Assembly: GCF_001855565.1 (NCBI RefSeq)
Contig: NZ_MKCR01000027.1
Coordinates: forward strand, 310,001 to 374,000
Direction: 5' to 3'
From: Chromobacterium amazonense
GTDB taxonomy: Bacteria > Pseudomonadota > Gammaproteobacteria > Burkholderiales > Chromobacteriaceae
Length of the DNA stretch: 64,000 nt
The position numbers and the translations under genes were made by a program. Under the pieces are notes generated by a model that was not told the DNA's origin, ran no database searches, and saw only the letters and a program-made list of their open reading frames with translations. This document shows positions 16,726-27,260 of this stretch, piece by piece (the stretch's first letter is position 1; the number at the start of each line of letters is the position of its first letter).

Positions 16726-16800
16726 TGGCGCCCCCGACAGGAATCGAACCTGTAACTGCCCCTTAGGAGGGGGCCGTTATATCCATTTAACTACGGAGAC
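16726..16800 (-). tRNA. tRNA-Arg (anticodon CCT)
   Basis: 75 nt with encoded CCA. The acceptor stem GTCTCCG pairs with CGGGGGC (two G-U pairs), the D arm is TAGTTAAATGGATATAAC, the anticodon loop is CTCCTAA giving CCT, the T arm is ACAGG-TTCGATT-CCTGT, and the discriminator is G. It closely resembles E. coli argW. It is the target of the satellite islands to its left; the 3' end is intact, so the tRNA should still work. Confidence 0.95.
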
Positions 16801-16822
16801 GCTTTGGAAAACTGGGTGGCGC

Positions 16823-17791
16823 TTAGGCGCTGCGGTCCACCGACAGACGGGCCAGCTCGATCAGGGCCTGGCGGGTTTCCGATTCGGGAATGCTGTGCAA
16901 GGAGGCAATGGCCTGTTCAGCCATCTTCACGGCTTCATTCTTGGCATATTCCAGCGCGCCGCAGGATTGTACCGCATTCAAAACGTCGTGGAAACGGTCG
17001 CGGTTGGCGTGTTCCAGCGCTTCGCGCACCAGCGTGGCCGCCTCCGGGCTGCCGTTGCGCATGGTGTAGATCAGGGGCAGCGTCGGCTTGCCTTCGGCCA
17101 GGTCGTCGCCCAGGCTCTTGCCTATGGTTTCGGCGTCGCCGCTATAGTCCAGCACGTCGTCGATGACCTGGAAGGCGGTGCCCAGGTACATGCCGTAGTC
17201 GGCCATGGCCTGCACCTGTTCCTGGGCGGCGCCGGAGATCAGCGCGCCGACGCGGGCGGCGGCTTCAAACAGCTTGGCCGTCTTGTACTGGATCACCTTC
17301 AGGTAATCGTCCTCGCTGACGTCGGTGTTGCCGATGTTCAAGAGCTGCAGCACTTCGCCTTCGGCGATGATGTTGGTGGCTTCGGCCATTACTTCCAGGA
17401 TGTCCATGCTGCGCGTGGTCACCATCATCTGGAAGGCGCGGGTATAGAGGAAGTCGCCCACCAGCACGCTGGCGGCGTTGCCGAACAGCGCATTGGCGGT
17501 TTTGCGGCCGCGGCGCAGGTCGGATTCGTCCACCACGTCGTCGTGCAGCAGGGTGGCGGTGTGGATGAACTCTATCATCGCGGCGAGTTCAAACAGGTGC
17601 GCGCCCTGGTAGCCCAGCGCGCGGCCCGACAGCAGGGTGAGCGCCGGACGCAGGCGTTTGCCGCCGGCGGATATGATGTACTCCGCCACTTGGCGGATCA
17701 GTACGACATCAGAGTGCAGGCGGTCGCGAATGACGCGATCTACCGTCTGCATGTCAGCGGCTATCAGGGTTCGGAAAAGCGGGGTGGACAC
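16823..17791 (-). CDS. ispB: Octaprenyl diphosphate synthase (trans-polyprenyl synthase)
   Basis: Cytoplasmic enzyme that extends farnesyl diphosphate with isopentenyl units to make the ubiquinone side chain. The aspartate-rich motifs are LLHDDVVDESDLRRG (first, DDxxD) and VIDDVLDYSGD (second), with GGKRLRP near the N terminus. I chose GTG 17791 (VSTPLFRTLIAADM) because it gives 322 aa, the size of E. coli IspB (323); a longer ATG start would add 32 unconserved residues. It is divergent from rplU, the usual arrangement. Confidence 0.93.
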   Translation of the reverse strand: MSTPLFRTLIAADMQTVDRVIRDRLHSDVVLIRQVAEYIISAGGKRLRPALTLLSGRALGYQGAHLFELAAMIEFIHTATLLHDDVVDESDLRRGRKTANALFGNAASVLVGDFLYTRAFQMMVTTRSMDILEVMAEATNIIAEGEVLQLLNIGNTDVSEDDYLKVIQYKTAKLFEAAARVGALISGAAQEQVQAMADYGMYLGTAFQVIDDVLDYSGDAETIGKSLGDDLAEGKPTLPLIYTMRNGSPEAATLVREALEHANRDRFHDVLNAVQSCGALEYAKNEAVKMAEQAIASLHSIPESETRQALIELARLSVDRSA

Positions 17792-17902
17792 GTTTTCAAC
17801 CAGTTTAATCGTTGCGATGGGTACGCCAAAGTGTGGAATCTTACCAGAAAAGCCCCTGCAGCCGCCATGCTGCCGTGTTTGCCGCATAAGTCGATGAAAT
17901 TA

Positions 17903-17931
17903 TTGACAAGTTGAGTGCGGGCACGTATAGT
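17903..17931 (+). promoter_or_regulatory. Strong sigma-70 promoter of rplU-rpmA
   Basis: TTGACA at 17903-17908 and TATAGT at 17926-17931 with a 17-bp spacer, about 55 nt upstream of the rplU start. Confidence 0.85.
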
Positions 17932-17986
17932 CTCGCGTTCCCTTGCGCATCAGGTGCGGGGATTCAATATTCAGGAGCTCATGCGA

Positions 17987-18298
17987 ATGTATGCGGTCAT
18001 AAAAACCGGCGGCAAGCAGTACAAGGTTGCCATCGGTGAAAAACTTAAAGTAGAACAGATACCTGCAGACATCGACAGCCAGATCGTACTTGAAGAAGTG
18101 CTGATGATTGCTGACGGTGAACAGGTTGTTGTAGGCGCCCCGCTGGTAGCCGGCGCCACCGTCAAGGCTACCGTGGTTGCCCATGGTCGTGGCGACAAGA
18201 TCCGCATCTTCAAGATGCGTCGTCGTAAGCACTACCAGAAGCATCAGGGTCATCGTCAGAACTTCACCGAAATCCGCATCGACGCGATTTCGAAGTAA
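17987..18298 (+). CDS. rplU: 50S ribosomal protein L21
   Basis: 103-aa protein of the large ribosomal subunit, binding 23S rRNA. It has the full L21 sequence pattern: [14 protein letters not shown] at the start, [14 protein letters not shown], and the C-terminal [20 protein letters not shown]. An AGGAG site ends 9 nt before ATG 17987; the ATG two codons earlier is too close to it. It is cotranscribed with rpmA 12 nt downstream from the promoter at 17903. Confidence 0.98.
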   Translation: MYAVIKTGGKQYKVAIGEKLKVEQIPADIDSQIVLEEVLMIADGEQVVVGAPLVAGATVKATVVAHGRGDKIRIFKMRRRKHYQKHQGHRQNFTEIRIDAISK

Positions 18299-18310
18299 GG
18301 ATAAACAGTC

Positions 18311-18586
18311 ATGGCACACAAAAAAGCAGGCGGTAGCTCCCGCAACGGTCGTGACTCCGAAGCCAAACGCTTGGGCGTCAAGGTTTACGGCAGCGAACTG
18401 ATTCCGGCAGGTTCCATCATCGTGCGTCAGCGCGGCACCAAGTTCCACGCTGGCGAAAACGTCGGCCAGGGCAAGGACCACACCCTGTACGCGAAGGTTG
18501 ATGGCTACGTTGAATTCACCGTTAAGGGCGCGCATCAGCGCAAGACCGTTAACGTGGTTCCGTACACCGGCGTAGACGGCGAATAA
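18311..18586 (+). CDS. rpmA: 50S ribosomal protein L27
   Basis: 91-aa L27, which reaches into the peptidyl-transferase centre. It starts [17 protein letters not shown], the unprocessed N terminus found in proteobacteria, and carries the family core [16 protein letters not shown] and [10 protein letters not shown]. It follows rplU by 12 nt. A strong terminator at 18611 separates it from obg. Confidence 0.98.
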   Translation: MAHKKAGGSSRNGRDSEAKRLGVKVYGSELIPAGSIIVRQRGTKFHAGENVGQGKDHTLYAKVDGYVEFTVKGAHQRKTVNVVPYTGVDGE

Positions 18587-18610
18587 TTTTCGCTTTCTGG
18601 CACCCGAGAA

Positions 18611-18637
18611 AGCCCTATCCTTCGATAGGGCTTTTTT
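18611..18637 (+). terminator. Rho-independent terminator of rplU-rpmA
   Basis: AGCCCTATC/GATAGGGCT stem with a CTTC-type loop and a T6 run. Confidence 0.9.
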
Positions 18638-18714
18638 CATACCCGAGGGGCAAGGCGTGAGGGTTGGATGGCTCCAATCCTGACGCCTGACTCCTCGCTA
18701 GACAGAGGTTTTGA

Positions 18715-19878
<1,164 letters not shown>

Positions 19879-19908
19879 CGAAAACGCAAGGTTTTCATGG
19901 TATGGAAG

Positions 19909-19940
19909 ACGGGCTGGAGGCATATCCAGCCCGTTTTTTT
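19909..19940 (+). terminator. Rho-independent terminator of obg
   Basis: ACGGGCTGGA/TCCAGCCCGT perfect stem, GGCATA loop, T7 run. Confidence 0.92.
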
Positions 19941-20366
19941 ATTCAATTTGGGCAAAATGTGGGGTTTTGACCGATTTTCGCTCATTTTCGTCGCTTTGTT
20001 GTACACCGATCTTTTCACGCGCCGTTACTTCACAAGTCAATTGGATGTTGTATTTTGTCCTCAGGGGAAAACGCCAAGCCAGCCGCCGGTTTGAAGGGCT
20101 CCGTGGCACGGAATCTGCTTAGCTTGGCTGCATATGCCCGGTAAATGATTGCGGCATAGCAAGAAAATCCGCCTTGCTAGACAAATTGCTCTAACTATAT
20201 AACATGGTGCAGCCAAGCCTTAGACCTTGAACAGACTCTTGGCCTGGTCGAATCACGAGCAGTTTGCAGTTCCGTTCCGGGCGCTGGGGTGCCTGGGTGA
20301 CAAAATGCCGGCGTTTGCGCCGGTAGACGAAACAAGAGTTCGCATGGCTTTGATGAGGAGAATCGC
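19941..20366. other. Intergenic region with one long inverted repeat; no gene seen
   Basis: 426 bp between obg and the ABC operon. GCTTGGCTGCA at 20122-20132 is repeated inverted at 20208-20218 (75-nt interval), which could form a stem-loop in the leader of the operon. An AT-rich TATATAAC lies at about 20196 and could serve as a -10. I see no coding frame or known riboswitch. Confidence 0.4.
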
Positions 20367-21146
20367 ATGAAGAAGGCACTTGCTGCGCTGGCTATCGGCC
20401 TGATGGCCGCCTCCGTGGGCGCTTACGCCAAGGACTGGAAGGAAATCCGCTTTGGCGTGGACGCCAGTTACGCCCCGTTTGAATCCAAGGCCGCCAATGG
20501 CCAGATCGTCGGCTTCGACATCGACTTGGGCAACGAGATCTGCAAACGCCTGAAGGCCAAGTGTGTCTGGGTGGAAAACGATTTCGACGGCATGATCCCG
20601 GCGTTGAAGGCCAAGAAGTTCGACGGCGTGCTGTCGTCGATGTCGATGACCGAGGCGCGCATGAAGGAAATCGCCTTCTCCGCCAAGCTGTTCAATACCC
20701 CGACCCGCATGGTGGCCAAAGCTGGTTCCGGCCTGATGCCGACGGCGGCCTCGCTGAAGGGCAAGCGCGTGGGCGTGGAGCAGGGCACCATCCAGGAAGC
20801 CTACGCCAAGAAGCATTGGGCCCCGGCCGGCGTGGAAGTGGTTCCGTACCAAAACCAGACCCTGGTGCTGGCCGACCTGACCGCGGGCCGCCTGGACGCC
20901 TCGCTGCAGGATGCCGTGCAGGCCGACATGGGCTTCCTGAAGAAGCCTGAAGGCAAAGGCTTCGCCTTTGCCGGCGCCAACCTGGTTGATCCGCAAACCC
21001 TGGGTGAAGGCGCCGGCATCGGCCTGCGCAAGGAAGACACCGATCTGAAGGCCGCCATCGACAAGGCCATCGCCGGCATGTTGAAGGACGGCACCTACAA
21101 GAAGATCGAGAAGAAATACTTCACCTTCGACGTGTACGGAGGCTGA
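20367..21146 (+). CDS. Periplasmic basic-amino-acid-binding protein (ABC transporter, HisJ/ArgT type)
   Basis: 259-aa secreted protein. The signal peptide MKKALAALAIGLMAASVGAYA is cleaved before KDWKEIRFG. The family 3 solute-binding pattern follows: GVDASYAPFESKAANGQIVGF, DIDLGNEICKRLK, FDGMIPALKAKKFDG and SSMSMTEARMKEIAFS, which is characteristic of lysine/arginine/ornithine/histidine binders. A GAGGAG site precedes the ATG. It heads an operon of two permeases and an ATPase, so it delivers its ligand to them. The exact ligand cannot be told from sequence by eye. Confidence 0.92.
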   Translation: MKKALAALAIGLMAASVGAYAKDWKEIRFGVDASYAPFESKAANGQIVGFDIDLGNEICKRLKAKCVWVENDFDGMIPALKAKKFDGVLSSMSMTEARMKEIAFSAKLFNTPTRMVAKAGSGLMPTAASLKGKRVGVEQGTIQEAYAKKHWAPAGVEVVPYQNQTLVLADLTAGRLDASLQDAVQADMGFLKKPEGKGFAFAGANLVDPQTLGEGAGIGLRKEDTDLKAAIDKAIAGMLKDGTYKKIEKKYFTFDVYGG

Positions 21147-21286
21147 TGCCGCCAGTGGGCGGGCGGCGCGGCCGCTCGCCCCATGTAGTGATGCGCCCCG
21201 CTTTGCCGGGGCGTATTGATCTGGAGGGCCGCTTTCCATTCGGCAATATAAGCTGAAGGATGCGGCCGCTCGACAAGGGGAACATA

Positions 21287-21976
21287 ATGTTTCTGGATGG
21301 ATTCGGTCCCATTATCTGGCAGGGGACCCTGGTGACGCTGGAGTTGTCGGTGCTGTCGCTGCTGCTCGCCTTCGTCATCGGCCTCTTTGGCGCGGGCGCC
21401 AAGCTTTCGCACAATCCCGTGCTGGGCGGGATTTCCACCGTGTACACCACTTTGGTGCGCGGCGTGCCCGATCTGGTGCTGATGCTGTTGATCTTCTACA
21501 GCCTGCAGATCGGCATGAACAAGATCACCGAGGCGCTGCGCATCGATCAGATAGACCTGGACCCGTTCGTGTCCGGCATCGTCACGCTGGGTTTCATCTA
21601 CGGCGCCTATTTTACCGAGACGCTGCGCGGCGCCTTTCTGTCCGTGCCCAAGGGGCAGATTGAGGCCGGCATCGCCTATGGCATGAGCGGCTGGCAAGTG
21701 TTCCATCGCGTGCAATTCCCGCAGATGATGCGCTTTGCGCTGCCGGGCATTTCCAATAACTGGCAGGTGATGCTGAAGGCCACCGCCCTGGTGTCCATCA
21801 TCGGCTTGGCCGATGTGGTGAAGGCCTCGGTGGATGCCGGCAAGAGCACCTACAAGGTGTTTTTCTTCACGCTGGTGGCCGGGGCGATCTACCTGCTGCT
21901 GACCACGCTGTCCAATTTCGTGCTGATGTGGCTGGAGCGCCGCTATTCTATGGGTGTGCGGGAGGCGGACCTATGA
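21287..21976 (+). CDS. hisQ: Basic amino acid ABC transporter permease (HisQ type)
   Basis: 229-aa inner membrane permease with about five transmembrane helices and the His/Glu/Gln/Arg/opine family signature (YGAYFTETLRGAFLSVPKGQ followed by EAGIAYGMSGWQVF). The AAGGGGAA site upstream supports ATG 21287 over the earlier in-frame start. It overlaps the next permease by ATGA, so they are coupled and probably form the heterodimeric channel. Confidence 0.93.
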   Translation: MFLDGFGPIIWQGTLVTLELSVLSLLLAFVIGLFGAGAKLSHNPVLGGISTVYTTLVRGVPDLVLMLLIFYSLQIGMNKITEALRIDQIDLDPFVSGIVTLGFIYGAYFTETLRGAFLSVPKGQIEAGIAYGMSGWQVFHRVQFPQMMRFALPGISNNWQVMLKATALVSIIGLADVVKASVDAGKSTYKVFFFTLVAGAIYLLLTTLSNFVLMWLERRYSMGVREADL

Positions 21977-22686
21977 TCGACATCATCCAGCAATTCTGGA
22001 AGACCTTTCTGTGGACCGATGGCTACCACCTGTCCGGCCTGGCTGTTACCATGTGGCTTTTGGTGCTGTCGGTAGGTTTGGGCTTCATCGCGTCGGTGCC
22101 GCTGTCGGTGGCGCGGGTATCCAAGATCAAGTGGCTGTCGCGTCCGGTGTGGCTGTACACCTATGTGTTCCGTGGCACGCCGCTGTATGTGCAGCTGCTG
22201 TTCTTCTACAGCGGCATGTACAGCCTGGACGTGGTGCGCGAGGTGGGTTTCCTGAATCACTTCTTCCGGGAAGGCTACAACTGCACCATCCTGGCGTTTG
22301 CGCTGAACACCTGCGCCTACACCACGGAGATCTTCGCCGGCGCCATCAAGGCCACGCCGTATGGCGAAATCGAAGCCGGCCGCGCCTATGGCATGAGCAA
22401 CTTCACGCTGTACCGCCGGGTCATCATCCCGTCGGCCTTGCGCCGCGCGCTGCCGGCGTACAGCAACGAAGTGATCCTGATGCTGCACGCCACCACCGTG
22501 GCCTTTACCGCCACCGTGCCGGACATCCTGAAGGTTGCGCGCGACGTCAACGCCGCCACATACGACTCCTTCAACGCGTTCGGCTTGGCCGCGCTGCTGT
22601 ACCTGAGCATCACCTTTATCCTGGTCGGCTTGTTCCGCAAGGCCGAAGCGCGCTGGCTTGCTTACCTGCGCCCGACCAAGAGCTGA
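21973..22686 (+). CDS. hisM: Basic amino acid ABC transporter permease (HisM type)
   Basis: 237-aa membrane permease, second half of the channel. It has the inner-membrane component signature YTTEIFAGAIKATPYGE and EAGRAYGMSNFTLYRR, and helices covering most of its length. ATG 21973 lies inside the hisQ stop (ATGA overlap), with GGAGG just upstream. The ATPase gene follows 20 nt later. Confidence 0.93.
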   Translation: MIDIIQQFWKTFLWTDGYHLSGLAVTMWLLVLSVGLGFIASVPLSVARVSKIKWLSRPVWLYTYVFRGTPLYVQLLFFYSGMYSLDVVREVGFLNHFFREGYNCTILAFALNTCAYTTEIFAGAIKATPYGEIEAGRAYGMSNFTLYRRVIIPSALRRALPAYSNEVILMLHATTVAFTATVPDILKVARDVNAATYDSFNAFGLAALLYLSITFILVGLFRKAEARWLAYLRPTKS

Positions 22687-22706
22687 AACACTGGGGAATC
22701 ATTTAG

Positions 22707-23474
<768 letters not shown>

Positions 23475-23498
23475 AACTATCCCTGCCAAGGGGGAAGG

Positions 23499-23535
23499 AA
23501 ACCCGCCGGAGTCGTCAGCCGGCGGGTTTGTTTTT
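23499..23535 (+). terminator. Rho-independent terminator of the amino acid ABC operon
   Basis: AAACCCGCCGG/CCGGCGGGTTT stem followed by GTTTTT. Confidence 0.9.
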
Positions 23536-23596
23536 GGGCGGCCCCATCAGTTGTGGATAACTCAAGGGCTGGGCCGAGCCTGTGGATAAGCGGGCG

Positions 23597-23845
23597 TCAC
23601 TGCGCGGGATGCTGCGCGCGGTAATACGCCCATTCCTCCACCGCGCGGCCATCGGGCAGCTGGCACAGCGCGTATTCGTTGCCGGCGGCGTCCTTTTGCG
23701 GCAACAGTTTGCCGCCTTGCTGCACGCAGTAGACCGAGGCCGGATTGGCCATGCCAACCATGGGCGCCTGCGCCGGCGGCGTGTTTTGCGCGCAGGCGGA
23801 CAGCAGCAGCGCCAGCGGCGCGATCAGGGCATAAGTGTGTTTCAT
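23597..23845 (-). CDS. DUF333-type small outer-membrane lipoprotein
   Basis: 82-aa lipoprotein. The signal peptide ends in the lipobox LLSAC (Cys about residue 18). The mature part has the DUF333 pattern ANPASVYCVQQGGKLLPQKD, GNEYALCQLPDGRAVEEWAYYR, with two Cys that could form a disulfide. The function of the family (hemolysin-inhibitor-like, YoaF) is not well established. It is 25 nt downstream of the hydrolase gene on the same strand and may be cotranscribed. Confidence 0.85.
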   Translation of the reverse strand: MKHTYALIAPLALLLSACAQNTPPAQAPMVGMANPASVYCVQQGGKLLPQKDAAGNEYALCQLPDGRAVEEWAYYRAQHPAQ

Positions 23846-23869
23846 ATGGATTCCCGTTGGTGTCGTTGA

Positions 23870-24997
23870 TCAGGCGGTAAGCAGCTTGCCGGTCTTGTAG
23901 GCGGTGCGGCTGGCCACGCGGGCGATGCACAGGCCGGCCGTGGCGTAAGGCCGGTCGCTGCTGGCGTACAGCACGCCGCCGCGCTCGGTGCAGACCTGGC
24001 TCACGCTATCGTTGACCGGATCGATCACATCCGCCACCAGGTCGCCGGGGCTGAGCTGGCTGCCCGGCTCGGCGCGGTACACCACCACGCCGGCGTGCGG
24101 CGCCAGCAGGTCTTCCGATCCGGCCAGCGGCGTGGCCGGATGGCGCAGCGGCGGCAGATGCGGCGCATCGCCGGCGATCACGCCGCGATGCTGCAGGAAG
24201 TGCACGATGGCTTCAGCGTCCTTGGCGGCGTATTCATGGTTGACGTCCCACTCGCCGCGCAACTCCACCGTCACCGCCAGACAGGCCATGTCGATGGGCG
24301 CGGACAGCCCGGCCTTGGCGGCCAGGTCGCGCAGCTGCCACCACGGCTGGCTGCAGGCCTCGTCGAAAGGGTAGTCGCCGGAGTCTTCCGCCAGCAGGCT
24401 GGCGCACACGCCCAGATAGCGCGCCAGCGGCTCGCACTGGTCCCACAGCGGCGTGCCGGTGTACAGGTGGATGTCGGCGCGGCTGTCGCAGTGCAGGTCC
24501 AGCACGATGTCGGCGTCGCAGGCCATGCTGTGCAGCGTGTGGCGCAGCGATTGCAGCTCGGTCTGCGGCAGTTGTTTGGCCAGCTCGGCGCGCATCGCCT
24601 CGCGGATCAGCCGGGTATTGGCCTTGGCGTCCGGTCCCAGTTGCTGGCGCACGGCGGCGAACACCGGCTCGGCCAGCGGCAGGTAATGGCGGTTGAAGTT
24701 CTGCCCGCTCATCAGCTCAAAGCGGCCCATCAGCCGGCCGTGCTGGTTCTGGTTCAGGCCGATGGGGTTGGCCATGGGCAGCACCGTGATCTCGCCATGG
24801 ATCGCGCCCTCGTTTTCCAGCTGGCGCAGCCGCTGCTTCAGATGCCAGGCCACCAGCATGCCGGGCAGCTCGTCGGCGTGCAGGCTGGCCTGGATGTGGA
24901 CTTTTTCGCCGCTGCCCGGCTGGCCGAAATGAAAGCTGGTGAGCGCGCGCTGGCTGCCCAGGCTGGGCGACAGCAGCCGATGATGGCGGGTGTGCAT
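23870..24997 (-). CDS. Succinylglutamate desuccinylase/aspartoacylase-family zinc hydrolase
   Basis: 375-aa M14-like zinc enzyme. Zinc ligands are in ASLHADELPG (HxxE) and LDLHCDSRADIHLY (His). Active-site region VTVELRGEWDVN carries the general-base Glu. The C-terminal beta domain (APHAGVVVYRAEPGSQLSPG) resembles a lipoyl-like barrel seen in the family. It could deacylate an amino-acid derivative; substrate is not predictable. It is divergent from mksF, 115 nt away. Confidence 0.85.
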   Translation of the reverse strand: MHTRHHRLLSPSLGSQRALTSFHFGQPGSGEKVHIQASLHADELPGMLVAWHLKQRLRQLENEGAIHGEITVLPMANPIGLNQNQHGRLMGRFELMSGQNFNRHYLPLAEPVFAAVRQQLGPDAKANTRLIREAMRAELAKQLPQTELQSLRHTLHSMACDADIVLDLHCDSRADIHLYTGTPLWDQCEPLARYLGVCASLLAEDSGDYPFDEACSQPWWQLRDLAAKAGLSAPIDMACLAVTVELRGEWDVNHEYAAKDAEAIVHFLQHRGVIAGDAPHLPPLRHPATPLAGSEDLLAPHAGVVVYRAEPGSQLSPGDLVADVIDPVNDSVSQVCTERGGVLYASSDRPYATAGLCIARVASRTAYKTGKLLTA

Positions 24998-25112
24998 GGC
25001 TTCTCCTCTTTATGGTTCGGTTCGCAGCCGCAATAAAACGCGCCGCCGCGTTGACGAAGCGGCGGCCGGTCGGGACAATCTGCGCTTTGATCCACCCCAT
25101 AGCGGAGCGCGC

Positions 25113-26381
25113 TTGGATTCATTGTCCGATTTCTTCCAGCCCGGCATCGAGCCCGGCTCGCTGCAGGCGGTATCGCGGCTGCAGGGCGCCTGGGGCTATC
25201 TGTCCGTTTTCGTCACGCTGTTCCGCGGCGGCGACGAGGAAGTGCTGATGCGCCTCCTGGTGCTGCGCGAGCTGGGCGGCCGCGCCGAGGCGCCCATGTG
25301 GACGCCGCAGGAAATCGCCCAGCGCTTCTCTTATCTTAACGATACCAAACTGGCCACCATTCTGGGGCGTTTGCGCGAGGGCGACCTGCTGGTCTATGAC
25401 AGCGACGGCGGCGTCTATCAGCTGTCCGAAGGCGCGCGCGTGGCGCTGGCGGCCTTGGCCACCATGGTGGATTTCGCCGGCGACGACGTCGAGCTGGGCT
25501 ATCTCACCAGCCAGGTGGCGGCCGGCCAGGCCGTGGGCCAGGTGTCGGACGAAGCGCTGAAGCACCTTCTGGCGCGGCTCAACGAGTTGTACGCGGAGTT
25601 TGAAGAGGCGCTGGAGTCGCAGTCCGAATTCCGCATCCGCGCCGCCCAGCATAGACTGGAGGCCGTGTGGCGCTGGGTGGCCAAGTCCACCGAGGTGGTG
25701 AAAAGCCTGACCCAGGACGAGTCGCTGAGCCTGACCGTGCTGAACCAGGCCCAGGCCATCGCGCTGGCGCAAAGCCGCATGCTGGCCTTGGCCGGCACCT
25801 TCGAGCGCCGTCTGGCGCAGCTGGCCTCGCAACGCGTGCATCTGGGCAATTCCGGCCTCACTTCCACCGACATCGCCGACTGGCTGCGCCGCCAGGGCGT
25901 GGCCACGCTGGCCGGCAAGCTGGCCGACGCCTGGTCCATCAGCCCGGAGCCGGCCTTCCTGTCCACGCCGGAACTGGCCGACGTGGCCGAGTTTGAACTG
26001 CTCGCGCGCGAGCGCGCCAAAGCCGGCGCGCAGGTGCTGCCCGGCGGCGAATCCGCACCGCTGGCGGACGCGCCGGAAATGGAACGCTTGCTGGAAGCCG
26101 AAGACATGTACGACGTGCTGCTGCAACTGGGCATGAGCTGCGAAACCGACGCCCACATCAGCCAGGCGGTGCTGGCCGGCAGCTACAACGAAACGGCGTA
26201 CCGGCTGTCGCTGCTGTCCCTGATCGGCGACCCGGAAACCAGCAACGATCAAAGCATCGTCGCTGCCTTGGCCAAGCTGCCGTTCAGCCTGCAGGGCGGC
26301 GACGCGGTAATCGAGACGGACCACCCGGAGGTGGCGACGCTGTCCGACGCCAGGTTGGTGGTGGCGTCTGGAAAGAACTGA
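25113..26381 (+). CDS. mksF: Condensin subunit MksF (kleisin)
   Basis: About 422 aa. It fits the MukF/JetA-like kleisin role by size, alpha-helical content and position first in a kleisin-KITE-SMC operon. The N-terminal part (GYLSVFVTLFRGGDEEVLMRL, TPQEIAQRFSYLNDTKLATIL) looks like a winged helix, followed by a long helical region and a C-terminal winged-helix-like part. It bridges the two MksB heads and holds MksE. I place the start at TTG 25113 because CGGAG lies 5 nt upstream; no ATG is suitably placed. It stands 108 nt before mksE with a palindrome between them. Confidence 0.82.
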   Translation: MDSLSDFFQPGIEPGSLQAVSRLQGAWGYLSVFVTLFRGGDEEVLMRLLVLRELGGRAEAPMWTPQEIAQRFSYLNDTKLATILGRLREGDLLVYDSDGGVYQLSEGARVALAALATMVDFAGDDVELGYLTSQVAAGQAVGQVSDEALKHLLARLNELYAEFEEALESQSEFRIRAAQHRLEAVWRWVAKSTEVVKSLTQDESLSLTVLNQAQAIALAQSRMLALAGTFERRLAQLASQRVHLGNSGLTSTDIADWLRRQGVATLAGKLADAWSISPEPAFLSTPELADVAEFELLARERAKAGAQVLPGGESAPLADAPEMERLLEAEDMYDVLLQLGMSCETDAHISQAVLAGSYNETAYRLSLLSLIGDPETSNDQSIVAALAKLPFSLQGGDAVIETDHPEVATLSDARLVVASGKN

Positions 26382-26387
26382 ATGTTT

Positions 26388-26476
26388 TTAGCCACGGAAA
26401 CACACGGAAGCACACTGAAAAAGCCCGCAGGGTATTCTGCCTGCTGTCCGTGGCTTCCGTGTGTTTCCGTGGCTAA
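26388..26476. repeat. Long palindromic element between mksF and mksE
   Basis: TTAGCCACGGAAACACACGG at the left is mirrored by CCGTGTGTTTCCGTGGCTAA at the right, extended inward by GAAGC/GCTTC, giving arms of about 25-27 bp around a 35-nt centre that also has GCAGG/CCTGC pairing. The CACGGAAACACACGGAA motif resembles a repeat family seen between genes in many unrelated bacteria. It could form a strong hairpin in the mksF-mksE message. Confidence 0.8.
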
Positions 26477-26489
26477 TCAAAGGCATTGA

Positions 26490-27260
26490 ATGGAACACGA
26501 AATCAAAACCCTCACCGCCCGCCTGTTGGCGCACCGCGTGGTGCCCCGTGGCGACGCGCTGGCGCGCAAGGCGCTGCTGGACGACATCTTCCGCGCCGAG
26601 CTGGACAAGAGCCTAGCCGCCGTCGGCCTGCGCCTGGTGGAGAACCCCTACGCCGAGCACATCGCCGCGGCGCTGCTGCCGGAAATGACCGAGCCGGTGT
26701 TCGGCTCGGGCGACGCCTGGCTCAACAACAACCTGGGCCTGCCGCGCGACGGCGTGGCGCTGCTGGTGATCTTGTGGGCGCTGATCATCCTGCCCAAGCG
26801 CGAGCGGCAGATCGCCCGCGTCGAGGCCGGCAAGGAGAACCAGAGCGACATGTTCGGCGCGCAAAAGCCGCTGGAAACCGGCGAGACCGTGTCCACCGGC
26901 ATTTCCGAGGACGCGTTGTACGCCGACTTCGGCAAGGCCTTGGGCGGCCGCACCCGCTTCAACGCCAACCTGGGCCGGCTGGTCAACCTGGGCTTCGTCG
27001 TGCGCCGCAACCGCTGGCTGGACGAGGGGCCGATGCTGGACCTGATGATCGACTACGCCCAGCTGGCACCGCGCATCATTGAGGGCGCGCTGGCCGACGT
27101 ATTGCTGCGCCGAGAGGGCCGCGAGGCGCTGGCGGACAAGCGCGCGCCGGACGAGATGGCCGACGAGATCGAAGATGAAATCGGGGCGGACGATGTCGAG
27201 TCGGCCGGCCCGCTGTTTGATCTGCCGCCGGGCGACGCGGCGGACGAGGAGACGCGCTGA
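26490..27260 (+). CDS. mksE: Condensin subunit MksE (KITE protein)
   Basis: 256-aa protein in the place of MukE/JetB. Predicted winged-helix segments are around RFNANLGRLVNLGFVVRRNRW, with an N-terminal dimerisation-like helical part (NPYAEHIAAALLPEM) and an acidic, probably disordered tail (DEMADEIEDEIGADD). ATG 26490 follows AAAGG. The stop overlaps the mksB start (TGATG), so subunit synthesis is coupled. Confidence 0.82.
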   Translation: MEHEIKTLTARLLAHRVVPRGDALARKALLDDIFRAELDKSLAAVGLRLVENPYAEHIAAALLPEMTEPVFGSGDAWLNNNLGLPRDGVALLVILWALIILPKRERQIARVEAGKENQSDMFGAQKPLETGETVSTGISEDALYADFGKALGGRTRFNANLGRLVNLGFVVRRNRWLDEGPMLDLMIDYAQLAPRIIEGALADVLLRREGREALADKRAPDEMADEIEDEIGADDVESAGPLFDLPPGDAADEETR

